Shown piece after piece: positions 46,301-59,422 of a stretch of 64,000 nucleotides of DNA (within the stretch, counting starts at the first letter, position 1; each line of letters begins with the position of its first letter). The notes beneath the pieces were generated by a model. It was not told where the DNA came from. It worked only from the letters and a program-made list of their open reading frames with translations, and searched no databases. The position numbers and the translations under genes were made by a program. Location: positions 17,565,664-17,629,663 of the forward strand of contig OZ022257.1 in the NCBI GenBank assembly GCA_963978905.1. The letters are read 5' to 3'. This DNA comes from Trichostrongylus colubriformis (Eukaryota > Nematoda > Chromadorea > Rhabditida > Trichostrongylidae).

Positions 46301-47969
46301 AGTGACAGCGGAGGCGCTCCACCTAGAATAGTCCGAAGATCAGTTCCAGGACCAATGCCTGTTCAGGCGATTACGCCTTCCTTTCCTCCGATAGAAGATA
46401 AAAATGGTGAACTGTATTTGACATCTACTGCCTAATTCTTCGTGTAGGTCATTCATTGTTTACCCAAATCTGAACCAACCTCCATAACTATTCGTAATTT
46501 GAATGCATGGCGCTACCCAACAAGAGTTTTATCAATGCCGAAATCTTTAGCAATATTTCCTACTCAATGCGCAGCATCTAAAGACGCTTTTCTAGCAGAA
46601 CATCTAGTCAGAGCAGAGGATGCCTCACCTAGAGTCCCTCAAACGGAATTAAACTTGTCCAAGAAAATTACAACTCTCACGGATTAAAAAAATCGAACAA
46701 TAGACGATTCTCAATGGATGCTGAGCATCTGACGTGCTCTTGACGGTCAACAGAGAACCTTCTTTTTTCCTTAGGGCGACAGTAACTCGACAGAACGAAC
46801 CAAAGCGCAATCACATTGTTGACAGCTTTTCATTTTCAGGTCATGAAGCTTCCTTCCACTTAAGCTGCGATAGTTTGGTTTATACAGTGCTAAACGTCGA
46901 GAATATTCCACTCGGGTTACGTTTCAGAGGTCCTGCTGCGTTACTCTTGTGCTAGAACAACTTTGAGAAATCACCTAATTGGATCATAATGGTTTTGGGT
47001 TATACTGTGGCGGAAAGCAAGAAATACTATCGATGACTTCCAATGGCGAGACTTGAGTCAATAATTTGACTTCCGCCCGTGTGTGCTTTACGATGATCGA
47101 GCAAACAAGGAGTGAAGATGGGTTCAAAGGTGGCCCGCATAGAGGAAACACCATATGAGCAAGAGTGATTGAATTATAACCCTGAAAGTGAACAATTTCA
47201 CTTCCAATCGGGGAAGCACATTCAGTAAAGGAGAAAACGAAACGGATTCATTGAATGCAATCCATGCACACACGCAACACACAAAAGCAGGCTGGCGGGC
47301 TCACAGCCAGCTGAGTAAACAACGAAGAAACGTGGAAAAAGTGAGAGCAGCACAGGGAACTTGTCCTATTCGATTTTTATCCCACAACAATTACGGCGCG
47401 GGGTTAGGCATTCACACCAATCATGAACAATACGAAATGACAAGTGGTTGAGGGGAGATCAACATAACACGAGAGAGTGTGCCCCCCCCCCTCAAATATG
47501 TATGAGTTTCGCATAAATAGAAGATGGGTTGGAGTGGATTAGACTGAATGATTAACGGGAGAATGGGAAAGCTTAAAAGCCAAAACGGCTGTTAGTTGGC
47601 GTGAGGGAAAAGGAACAACAGCTTGGCCCAGACAGAGAAGCTTCCAAATGGGTGAGCCACTTCCAACATAATGCCAAACGCCCTTCGCGTATAGAAAAAT
47701 TATTACCTCCGAAGCGGGGCAAGGTCAGGAAAGGGGGAAACGCTGGCATTCGCAAGCCTAGAAGGAAAAAAGCTTCAAGGTAATTGAACCATTTCTCATA
47801 CATGACCCTTCTTTGCACAAAAAAAAATAGATATTTCATCACAAAGGAGCTCATTAACCTCATTTTTTACTAAGATACGGTATCATGATACGTTTGGCTA
47901 GTTCTCACTTCACATCGACTCTCCAAGCTCACTATCCTAGGGCTTAGAGGCAGCGACAGCGGTGATTTG
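43332..47969. other. Upstream of the galectin gene; no gene recognised
   Basis: The galectin promoter is expected in the first part. 45030-45085 is a strongly AT-rich stretch with repeated TATATTATCA units. Short frames on both strands show no domain or splice-consistent pattern. Confidence 0.4.
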
Positions 47970-48300
47970 GGTCGAATATGGAAGGATTATCAAATATGGA
48001 GGTCAGGGTGCTCACTAGTGCGGAAGTGAAGAAATAAACGAATGAAACGGTCAAAAATCCTGGAAATAATATCCTATTCATTTTCAAAAGGGGCGGGTCG
48101 CCCTGAAAAAAGGGACGGGCTACCATAAAACAAGTGATAGCTGTTGAAGAAGACGGCTCTTATGAAGCCCGGAGACACTTTTTCATCGGTAATTCGCCAC
48201 ATATAGTCTTCTTGGACGCCTAGCTTTCATTTGCCTGACCACCTTTAGGAGATTCCATTACCTACATTATTTCTATCCTGTCTTCAGGCAAAAAAATCAC
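47970..48300 (+). repeat. Dispersed repeat family R3, copy 1
   Basis: The stretch matches 53400-53740 in the same orientation. Shared pieces in order: AAGGGATTATC-like start, CGGAAGTGAAGAAA, GAATGAAA-GGTC, ATAGCTGTTGAA, CATATA-GTC, TCATTTG and TAGGAG-TTCCATTACC with a closing TGTCTT-AGGCA. No coding potential is seen. Confidence 0.6.
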
Positions 48301-51300
48301 ACTGTCACACTGTTGACTTCCCCAGCAAGGCCACAGTGCCCGAGAGCGCAATGAAATGTGAAAAAAATGTGAAAAAAAGACGTGTCACTCTCAAAAAACT
48401 CGAAGGATCTCTTAGATTACTGCTTAGAAGAAAAAATCAAACAATGATTTGTTTGCATTTGCTGGAGTAAGCATGTCCTAGACAGCAAAAAAAGTAAACA
48501 AGTTCAAGCAACGGATGAGACACCTAAAAAGCCTGATGGTATCGCACGGTACCGGCGGATGTATAGATTTCGTTGGAATTCGTTGTGTGCAAACATCATG
48601 CCCGACATCGAGCCGGCAAAGAGTCGTTGAGAATCACAGAACTACGTTATATACGTTGAACAAGCATTGTAGGACAGCACATGGAAGAAAGACCATATGA
48701 AAAATGAAAAGGCAGAGACGTTCCACCCAGTTGTTCTCAAGAGACTACCACAGGGACCAAGCTGAGCCAACCATCCGAGTCTGGGTGGAGCTTTATTGGA
48801 TCTCAATGTCTCAATAACAGATGGCCGACACGGGTGACGTTACATCAGCCGGGCTGACACCACCAACGGATGCTCTTCAGAGTGCATGCAACCAGCTGGT
48901 GCATCAGTAGCACTAGATGGACGTCTGTAGCGTTGTTCACCAGAAAAGAGATCAGTGCTACACGAACTGAGGGGTAAGGGGGAGGGGAGGGACAAACACC
49001 TCGATTTTCCTAAGACTACACTTAAGACAACAAGAGAAGGAATTACGGGATTGATGAAGTATGAGTTTACGTTGCAGATGGTTCACAGACCCGCGCTGGA
49101 CTCCTCTTCCTACTATGAGCCACAGTCCCCCTCTACCGTAGTTTGATCCCTGCCCATTGGCTAGTTAAAAATGGAATTAACGACGAGAGAAGTTTTGTAA
49201 CTGAAGAGCTCGAGGCCACCCATAAACATTGGTTGTTACGGACTGATGAAAAAAACCTAAACAGTCCTGGGAATTTGAAGCGGTGCCAAAGCACAACAGC
49301 GGAACACGCTTTCTATACAGCCGCGAACGCGCCGTTGTTCTCGCACAATTGGCAGGAGTCCAAGATTAAAAGCACTTGGAGCGGAGCCAAATCGACGCCG
49401 CGACGCAGAGACTGAGTGTCGCGGTGACAGCCGATCAATGGTCTACCTCATTGCGAGGAGGGTGTCCCTCCTCGTTGCCAAGCCAAAATTAGCCTCAGCG
49501 ACGAGGACCGGGCTATTGTGTGCGGGTGAAGAGGCTGAAAGCGAAGGCATATGATGATTACATCCACGCAATTGGATGAAAATTCTACGAAAAAATTCCT
49601 GTTTCATGACCTTTCGTGAGAGATGGTGGGTGCATTTAGAAAAAGAGGTGCACTAGGAGGGATGAATTCTAAAAAGACGAGACGCGCCGAATAACTATTC
49701 AGCTACATAGCAACGTAGTAGTAATAACCAATGGGAAGGAGACGGGGCAGCGGTAGCTATGATGAGAGCGACGAGGCACATACTAAAAACACCGTCACAA
49801 CGTCGTACTACTGATACTCTCATCCCACACTCACACACGCACATACACACTCACACATACGCATGCACAGGCACATCAACAACCTATTGAATCGCAACAA
49901 CAGCGTGTTACCCCCCCCCCCCCCCCCCCTCCCGCCACAATTCTCCAGACATAATTCCCATATTTTTCTGTTTATCTCAAATCGTCATATTGCCTCCTAC
50001 TTAGCATGCATTGTCAAATTGAGCTTAAAGTACATACAAACAGAATGGCGATATTCCACCTCGGTAGAGGGTTAGGGCCTTTAAATGAACTTATTAGATC
50101 CGCTGGCCTAGACCACATCATAGATATGTGAATGCTTTCAGCAACTGGGAGTCTTTCCAGCCCCGTCCTTCACTTGAGGAATTATCGCTCAAGAAGCCAA
50201 CGGTTCTTATTTGCGGTAGAATTATGGAAAAAGATTTTCCAGAAAAAAACTGATTTCACCGGAAACAAGTCCAAGATTAAGAGGATAAGTGAATTCGCCA
50301 ACGCGCTCAGTTTCATTGAGAAATCAGTCGGAATTTCATTGGTATTAATCAGGTTTTTGTAATTTATCCAATTATCTCTCAACGAGCTGAGCGATTTTTA
50401 GTGGCTCATTTATGTATTTTTCAGGATCGGGCAGTATTTCTCATGCGATATTCATGTTCAACAAACAATATGAGGCTCCGAGAATTCATTTGAATTTTTA
50501 ATTACTAAACTGGATTTAATTTATTTCAATAAATATGAAAGCATTGTTGTTGTTGTTGGAAATACCTTCGGAAACTTGTGTTTTTCAAGTATTTCATGGC
50601 CAATGACCCTTCAGAGACTTGTAGTATGAGTCACGGCATACTTCTGTCAAGATCGTCTACACAACAATCCTTATACAATGACGGAAACCGCCATAACGAA
50701 CTTAGCTATTATCTGTAAGTCATCGACTTGCCATGCAATTTTCAAAATTGCATTAATGTTTTTTTGAATAAGTTTCTTCGGATAATATCATAAGGCTTTC
50801 CTCATAATACAATTGAGGTTTTCGAAATTAAATTTTTATCTTACATCCAAAGTTTAATGGCGGCTCGTTAACAATTTCAAAGCAATACGGGCATTCTCTC
50901 GGTTGAATGGTTAGGAGAGATGCCAATCAGAATAGAATGCAGGGGGAAATTAGATGAAAGTACCCTATCTTATTTTGAGAAGAATGTGAGTTTTTTCGAA
51001 GTTTATAACGAAGAAATAAATCTCTGTAGCGGTTTATAAATGCATCTCAATTTCGAAAAGGAATTTCTTGTTCGAGCAGCACGTTTTCCAGCACATTTCG
51101 TGAGGAGTTACGAACAGAACGAAGAATTTATGGACAAATGCAGGACACTGAACGTTCAGAACCATAGCATATCAATTGTAAACACAGCATCGATGAGATG
51201 AACCCAAAAAAGTGTGTCTCCATGTTTGACCGCGTAAACATAAAAACAGAAGCGGTTCTCGTTTCAAATGACCGGGTCAGCAGAGGTACAAGCGCGTCTC

Positions 51301-52959
51301 CATGACTCAAATCTTCGAAAGATTTGACGCCAAAAAGAGCTACAGAGACCTTCCGCGAATCCATCAGGTAGTTTTCTTAAGAGATTTTAGAAGCAAAATA
51401 GGTATCTTCACATTTTTCACAGTGTCCAGCATTTCAATATTACACCGACCCAGTAACTCGATCTCTAACACTACGCTGTCCTGAAAGTAACCTACTTATA
51501 TGTACAATGGGTGCCAAAAAGAGTAATTTCCTAACGGCTCACATCCGCCAAGTACACAACATAAGGAAACGAAAGAGGTAAATGTATTGGGGCTAGATGT
51601 TCCCGAAATGTTCCCTTGAAACAGGATAAAGCTGAGACTCACTACTTTCACCTTCATCAAAATACGGAGCCTTCAGTCGGGGCTTCAGAGCACCCACGGT
51701 ATCGAGGTCGCTTGAAACGGTGAGGCCAGGTTCCGTGGTAGGTCTTTTGTGGGAAGCTTCCTAAGGATTGGCCCTTCGGTTCATGGAAGTCACAGAGCCT
51801 TTGCTGCTCGGACAACGCTGCTATGATCTTTTCGAACAACGCTGCTATGATCTATCATTTTTCAAACCTCCAACTCCCCTCCGGAGGGTTTTCGGTGGTA
51901 ATGGCATGTTTTGGTTCTTGAAAACGAAGGATGTTGGGAGCCTGGAAAAAACGGAACACATACTTGAGGGCACCACCCAATATGAATCCTCTCAGGTACC
52001 CAGATTGAACAGACCTTGGCAAGGTTGTGAACGAGGGCGAAGAAATTTCGGATTTTGCCGAGCGGACACGGGCACCGTTCGCTGCAAGTTGACTCAGCCC
52101 CTCGCCCGTCTGCACCTACCCTCAACCGATAGTAATGCAGATTGGGTTAAGTGGTAGAGGTAGGAAGGAAGGTGCTTAAGATTCCTCTTCTCCGAGCTCT
52201 ATCTTTGCACTACTAATCACTTCACCATTCTATTCCTCAGTTACTGCGCAATCTATCAGTGTTGCCTCTGAACGGTGTCCAAATGAAGAAATTGGAGACT
52301 ATGAAATGTGGACCGCAAGTTCATAAATTCTATTCTTCTTTAAATTTTGCGACTGTAACGAATACATTCATTTGTGCTGCTTACAATGGATCCGCCTCGG
52401 TGGAGTTCCTTAATATTGCTCAAAGCGTTCGATCAAAAGCGCAGAATCCGAGAGAAATTTCTGGAAAATCACCTTCGTGAATTATTCTGTGTTAGAGGAA
52501 GAGCTAACACAGAGGAAAAGAGACGACAATCATTTATGCCTGTTGAACCAGAAACTACCTGGATTTAGCCGGGAAGATCTCTCTTCGTGGAGAGAAGCAG
52601 TACTTTTCAGTACTATTCATACTTGGACCTTTTCATCCACAGCCCTTAATTTTTCAAACGTGTCGTATTTACTCCTCTCGAGAGCCACAGCTGATTTCGT
52701 CGTAATGAAGCCATTAGGGAGTTCCACTTATTTTAATGCTTTTGTTGTGAAAGCATTCCGAGGAAGATGATGAACGATGGAGCTTTTCTCTTCATTTAGC
52801 TCTTTGCGTAATTGTTACACATCACAAACGTAAGCACACCAGCTATGCAAAAAGCGCATGTGCTCAGCAACCTACATAAGTGCTACTCAAATATCGAGCT
52901 GTCTTTGCGGATGAAGAAGGTGTTAGGACCATGAGGTCCAAAATGGGAACTACTAGTTA
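48301..52959. other. No gene recognised; simple repeats
   Basis: A CACA-rich stretch lies at 49826-49875 and a run of 19 C at 49911-49929. GTTGTTGTT occurs at about 50548. The frames at 51768-52157 and its two antisense shadows, and at 52259-52770, show no domain. Confidence 0.4.
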
Positions 52960-53365
52960 CCCAAGGTAAATATCGTATCCTAAAGGAATCGTGCATAGAA
53001 TAATGAGTTCCTCGTTGCCCCAAATAAATTGAGAAACCGGCCAAGAAACAGCTCCTGAAAACGGTGACCGAAGGAGCGGGGCGCCTCAAAGTGAATGCCC
53101 GCCTCGTTGTCCGCCGCTGTCGGAGACGCACAGTGGGAGCAGAAAGTTGCATAAACAGTCCCTTCTTTCGTCCTTGACCGCGGCGTACGACGAAGCGGGC
53201 ATTTCCCCCGAGGTTCCGCCTCCTGAGCCACCACTTTAAGGAGCTGTATCTCAGCCGGATTCACAATTTGCGTGAAACTTTGTATGCGGCCCTTATTAAG
53301 CAGGTACATCATAATAAATGGGTAGCAAAAAACCCATTCCTGTGCACGATTCCATCAAGATCGAG
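52960..53365. repeat. Foldback repeat FB1, second full copy
   Basis: The left arm (ATCGTGCATAGAATAATGAG near 52988, AACAGCTCCTGAAAACGGTG near 53048, GGGGCGCC) mirrors the right arm (GGAGCTGTATCTCAGCCGGA near 53239, GTGCACGATTCCATC near 53342). Copy R3 follows directly at 53400. Confidence 0.75.
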
Positions 53366-53399
53366 GATAATGACGATAACTGTTCAAGTCGTAGGGACC

Positions 53400-53740
53400 G
53401 TTTGGTAATATGAAGGGATTATCGAAAAAGGAAGCTCGTGACTATAGTACGAAAGTGAAGAAAACGGAATGAAATGGTCGAGACCTGAGGGATAAGGTCA
53501 CTTTCCCACGACTGATGCTGATTCCGAGAGGGCGCGAAAGACTAAGAAAAGGGGCGAACTGGGATAAAATGGTAGCTGTTGAAAAAGCGCGTCCTTCATA
53601 GAACACGGGCGTTTGCTACCGGGTTTTTCGTCCGTCATATAAAGTCAGTCTTCATAGATATCTACCTCTCATTTGGGTGATTCATTTTAGGAGTTTTTAT
53701 TACCCACACCACCTACAGCACTGTCTTTGAGGCATAGGAG
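53400..53740 (+). repeat. Dispersed repeat family R3, copy 2
   Basis: See 47970-48300; the two copies are collinear and diverged. Confidence 0.6.
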
Positions 53741-56582
53741 GCCTACAATATTAAGAGGAAAATCGTAGAATGAATAGGCTTCGAAGAGGAATAGCGAAAA
53801 GAGATGGCGATGTTCAGTAAGAACGCGTAATTGAAAAAAGGACGAGACGTCATTGACGCTGTTGCCATGTGTGTCCGCCTACGCTTCGCTGGCAACATTT
53901 GGCAGCAACGAGCTGAATTAATTCCGTGAGGTAAACTAGAAATCGTCACGGGATGATTGGTGGAATTGCGGGCGGCGGTGGCGGCTCATGTGAATACATT
54001 ACCCCCAAATATCATAACTAGTTACGCGTGTACGACAATCCGCTATTTATTGTCGTCATCAGACATGAAACTCAATGGTGTGAAAAAATAGCGGAACTAA
54101 TTTATCTCAATACACATTTCGGTCCAATTTTGAGAAAAAGCTTTTCGCGAGGATGTGAAAACAATTTTTCTATCAAATTGGAACCTTCCGGTGAGGAAGA
54201 AAAAAAAATTGATGTGCTCATAAACCACACGCACACGCACAGAAATCGAATTGATGCTTCAATACGAAATGACAGCGGAAAAAGGGTAGAGGGGGAAATT
54301 TGAAAGAGAATACCATAAAGAGGAGTAATCCACAGCGTTTTGGAACCAAAATGTTGTTGATAGTTAAGCCACAAATTAGACAAGCGCATTAACTTTTTGT
54401 TGGAAGCAAAAAATATGTGCCGTGCTGAGTGACTTCGACCCATCTCACACTCCGCCCGCTTCACAAGCCCATCCCATTCTTCAAAGAGAGTCAGCTAACG
54501 GAAGATTTTATGAAGCAGACTCGAAAAAGAATCAAATAAAATGACAATAATTTTTTAACAAGTGATTACTCGAGATTGCCTCTTCGAAAGAAACTTGCCA
54601 TTCAACTTCATGCACCGGAAATAATGAATACTTTACAACAATACTGCTTGTATTTGTAGAAGAATTTGTAGAAGAGGTAAAGGCTCAGTACGGGACACAT
54701 GATTGGTTGATTTTCTTAAAGTGGAATATAGTGTTTTAATTGATGGCCGGTTTGGTCAATTTTTGTCAACTGGACCCATCACTTCGCCGACCTAGAAATC
54801 AGTCATGTGCCCAAATATCCAAAAACTAAATAGACCATTTTGTAGAGCAGAGAAATCGCTTCCGAATGATGTATGAAATGCTGCAAAAACTTGTAACTTT
54901 ATAGAAAAAAATTTTCGTTTGAAAAAAACGACACTACTTATGGAATGACCCAATACTATAATATATTCAGCAAAAGACTTGTCCGTAAATTTTATGCTGA
55001 GTTATGTCTTTAGAAAGCCTTTAATCAAATAGCGGGAGAAATATAGAGGTGCTCCCGAGCGCATTGTACCACTCAGTTTAACCCTGTGAATGTGCACAAA
55101 ACCCGTGTTACCTGAAGACTAAACTCTAGTGACCCATTTGCAGCAGGTAGACCAACAGAAGTAGTGGTAATGACGCTATTTAGTGGCTACACATCCCTCA
55201 CCTCTGTTCCCCCTTTCCTGAGAGTGTGCAGTGATGATGACTGGGGTGTGTGTGTTTGTCTCTAGCACGAAGACCACCGACGACGCATTCCTTTCATTGC
55301 GACGTCGTCACATGACTGGTATTTTCAATGCTGTTTGCCAGCAAATACGTCCACCACTCATCTTCTCAAGTCGATTAAATTGGTCTCACTGCCATTCAGC
55401 GGGGCAATGGCGCAGCATTGTAGGCCTTCCGGGTTCTATTAAGGATCGCTCTGGCGTGGGGTATGCTTCCGAAACCTGTTTCAGAAGCGTGAAGTGCAGC
55501 TTAGGGATAAAACGTAGCAGGAGTGGCCGCGGCAACTTGATCATTTTGAAATGCGCCCCGAACATGAAACCTGACCGGAATTGTGGAGGTATTTGGATGC
55601 CTCTATGATTTGAGCAGAGCGATTCGTAGGGTCGGCCTTTAATTGAGTGAATGACTTTTTTTTGACATGGACGTTAAGCGATTTCACGAGCTTACGTGAA
55701 GCGATTCCAGCTCACCTCCCAGCTATTAATAGGTGCTTCCTTCCTTTTTTTCTGGTGGCACGGGTGAGCTCTTCGAGAAGGTAGCACCTCATGATGATTC
55801 ACATCAAAAGAGTCAATGTGAAGAAAGGGTGGCAGAGCGTATTATGACGCAGTATCCTTGGCATGGGAAAAGAAGGAGCTTCAACGTCTCCCCAAGCGTC
55901 GACTAGCCCCCGTCATCACCGTTCCTTCACACACTAAAGGTAGAATACTACACTTATAAACAGGTATAATTAATATTCAGGAAACCGCAACGAGACAAAA
56001 ATGAATTAGTACAGATGGTATTGGCAAGTGCAATTATTTGATGGACGGCGAAGAAATGTACGGGAGATGTATCGGGGCCGTGACTCAGCGCCGTAACCAG
56101 TCCCGACAACTTGCTCGTTGCCAAGAGGGAGGGCAGAGGCCATTGTGACTCGGCCACCCGTCTAACGTTGTATGAGGTTGGCTGGGTAATGAACAGCAAA
56201 ATGATGAGACGGAGGCATACACACAACAACATGAACAGCAGCAGTCCTGGGTGGGGAGGAGGGGGTGGGAGGGGGCACGCGAAAGAAGACGTCCATGGCG
56301 TGTGAAACACGTTTCAAGCCATACGTAACCGCAATTTCGCGCAAACCGCGGCTAGCACTGTTCCTCCAGGAATGTACGCTGTCTCGCCACGTAACTAAAG
56401 TCGCCTTAAGCATTCATTGCGCTCGTCATTTCAATAGCAAGTGAAACGCCTTGTACGACGACTATAAGCCTTCGAAAAATTGCCAGAGATCCTCTGATGG
56501 AGTGTATCAATGCTTTGTCCGAAACACAAGGGAAGACCGACTTCGGGCGATTTGTGAGACTTTCTCAGAAGCAGTCATTATT
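53741..56582. other. No gene recognised
   Basis: Frames at 54028-54303 (with antisense shadow), 55231-55608 and 55954-56310 have no recognisable domain. Short CA repeats lie near 54230 and a G-rich stretch at 56250-56275. Confidence 0.4.
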
Positions 56583-56616
56583 ACTACAAGGATGCTGAGT
56601 TATGGGCAAAAGCTTC

Positions 56617-56688
56617 GGTCTCGGACGAGTCTCGAACCGCATTCATGTTCTCCGGTCATGCATGCTAATCCATTACACTACCGACACC
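56617..56688 (-). repeat. tRNA-like repeat unit, left arm
   Basis: On the minus strand it runs GGTGTCGGTAGTGTAATGG (box A-like) to CGGTTCGAGACT (box B-like), ending CGAGACC. End pairing is imperfect and the anticodon stem has a 9-base loop, so it is probably not a functional tRNA. Confidence 0.6.
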
Positions 56689-57044
56689 TCCGTCACTTTA
56701 ACTTAGCTTCTGAGTTGTATATTTACCATAACTTATCAGCACTCACACGTATAACGTGTTGAGCCGATTGGCCAATATCGGCATCGAACCGTGAAGCAAA
56801 GCTTGTAGGTACTGATTTCAATATTCTTGATTTTTGGTAGCTGCTGATTTTCGCCGCAGCCCGCGATGCGAAAGTTACTACAAGGATGCTATCGAAAATC
56901 AAAAACATCAAAGTCAATATCTACTAAAGCCTTCAGCTTCACGGTTCGATGCCAATATTGGCCAACCGGCTCAACACGTTATACGTGTGAGTGCTGATAA
57001 GCTATGGTAAACATACCATTCAGAAGCTGAGTTAAGGTGAAAGG

Positions 57045-57118
57045 GGTGTCGGTAGTGTAATGGATTAGCACATATGCCCGGAAAGCATGGAGTGCGGGTT
57101 CGAGTGCCGTCCGACACC
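57045..57118 (+). repeat. tRNA-like repeat unit, right arm
   Basis: 74 bases with a paired end stem (GGTGTCG...CGACACC), box A-like TAGTGTAATGG, a TATGC/GCATG stem with 7-base loop CCGGAAA, and box B-like GGTTCGAGTGC. The loop has C instead of the near-universal U before the would-be GGA anticodon, the T stem has a G-G mismatch, and there is one extra base before the acceptor. I read it as a SINE head or tRNA pseudogene. Confidence 0.6.
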
Positions 57119-57192
57119 GAAGATTTTGCCCATAACTCAGCATCCTTGTAGAAACTTTCGCATCGCGGGCTGCGGCGAAAATCAGCAGCTAT

Positions 57193-59422
57193 CAAAAATC
57201 AGAAAGAGTCATTATTGTTTGAATCATTATTTATGAGAATGAGCCTTGTACAGCCTAGTCAGTTGGGCCCAGTGGTGTATAGTTCTCCATTCAAAATTCC
57301 AACTTAAGTAGAGTCATGACGAAAAACAAAAAAGGTGACCGTCATATTTATGTTTTTCCTCCAAGGTATTGTAAACAAACATGCACAAACAAGGAAATGG
57401 GTTCTGGCGCATCCTCTTCTCGGATGTTAGAGTTTTATCCTGCAAAACATTTTTGGTGTATCCATCTGGCAGGAAAAGGGTTCTAGATGGACGGTAGTCG
57501 ATCTTGTAGGAGATATACAAATCATGGACCATAGTATCATCATTTCCTTCTGCCCACCCTCAACTCAGACCATTCCCCCATGAATCAGGTAGCAAACTGC
57601 ACTTGTCGATCATCGAGCATAGATTGATTTACAATTTTTATAAGCATCTGTGGAAATGTACTCATGAGCAACATGTTGAAGCGTTCATTAAATTTTGAGG
57701 ATTGTTGGAGTGCCAGGATTTGAAGTTTTCGAAAAGAAAGTCTGGAATACATGAAACGCTTCTATCGGGAATAGCATACCTTTTTTTGAAGCCAGTTTTT
57801 CGACCACCATCGTAAATTACGGACAGCGGCATTAGATGGCAGAGGCATTATATAGGTCTGAAACGACCCGTGGGATCGATTCTCCACAGGCGAAGCGAGC
57901 CTTTAGACATATTTCAGTTGAGAATGAAAATAGTCACATCAACCGTTTGGGACTTGCAGCCGCTTGCTTGCAACAAATCAACGTAAACACAGGTTTATCC
58001 TCATAGGTTATCACCTATCATTTGAGGTTATCACCTATTATCATTCACCCTTAAGGAGCTCTTGAAGTTTTAATTATAACTTATTTTGGGACCATTTTAA
58101 CAAGATGGAAATTTCGTACAATACAATTTATGCATCTGTTATTATTAAATCCGAAAAGTGTGGGCTAGCCTAAGCTCCCAAAAAACAGCATGTATCGAGA
58201 GGATTGCAAATGTACTATTAGAAATGCCGGAAACTGACTTTCCTTTAATACTTCATAGGAAGGGAAGTTGTATTGCTTTTAGATTATGGAGAACAGCTAT
58301 CATTTACTCACGTGGATTCATCTCAACGCGCTAGACGTCATGCTCGGAGGGGAAAAGGATTTTCGGGGGTCTTACTGCAGACTGCTGCCCGAGAACGTAC
58401 GAGGGAGAGTGGAAGGGTGCTGAAAGTTCATCATCAGCTTTTTGACCCCTGGTGTTCAAGCGAAATATACCAGATAATAAAATTTTTCCCGTTTCAAAGA
58501 CAACCAAAACTTTGAGATTGCCCTAGTTTTGAATTGTGGAACGACTTTTTTATTTTCGGGGAAGGAAGAGATTTGCGTTGAAAATTTTAGAGGCTAGTTC
58601 GAAAGAAGTTTTGCATGCTGAAACCAAATTACATGGCATTACTGCTTCCGACAGCGCTTCACAAGTGCTATAATTAAAAGCAATTGGTGGTTTCGCTACG
58701 CTCACTTCGTTTTCTGAGGCAAGCTCTGGTACGCAGGAAAGAAAGCCCGATTCATTGAACTACTCGCCATTCCCTTGAACGCAGGCGCTAGTTTCATAGT
58801 TCTCCATTTCGCTAAACTCGCGCCACAGTTTAGCAAAAGGACATGCCTTGAAGGCATGAACCGGCTCGGTGAAAGAGGTCACTGCTCGCAACTCTAGGGT
58901 GTGTTAAGGCTCTGAGAAGTTCTATGCCTCGAAATTGTTTCGGTTGCTTCAAACAGCTCAATGAATGGTGATCAAAACTGAAATTCACAATTTTATGAAA
59001 GGTAGGAGTTCGCGCGTCAAATTCAAACTCAGAGAGTGCTGGAAGAATCCATCGTAACTTCCTCTAGTTCTATACTTTTACAGTAAAATTAGCGATGGTT
59101 AAAATAAGAATGGCTTCTATTGGGTTATAGTTTCCATTTAGACCCCTGTCTATCGTTTTATTCACTTACTGCTTGAGTATCTACGTCAATCCATTGGCAT
59201 TTAGCTTTTTAGATACCTCTGCAGATCCCTCAACCACATCGATTACGCCTTGACACCTGTCAGAAACTTTGATTGCTCTGAAACAGAGAGCCCGCTGAGG
59301 ATTGCATTTAATTTTATTACGGATAGTAACATAGGAACATCTTCTGCAGTGTTTCTCAGAATACATTTAACCCATGAGGTACCGTGTAACACATGTTGCA
59401 CGATGCACTGCGTTTCAAACTA
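57193..59422. other. No gene recognised
   Basis: AGGTTATCACCTAT occurs twice near 58008 and 58026. No domain was seen in the frames at 57314-57532 or 58273-58515. Confidence 0.4.

Larger units (their letters stand above)
56583..57192. repeat. Inverted structure with two tRNA-like units
   Basis: The arms 56583-56797 and 56936-57151 are inverse copies at close to 88 percent identity by eye. Each carries a tRNA-like unit plus a block CAGCACTCACACGTATAACG. A further block, TTTTCGCCGCAGCCCGCGAT (56851-56870), is mirrored at 57160-57180. The whole can fold back on itself around 56800-56935. Confidence 0.85.
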
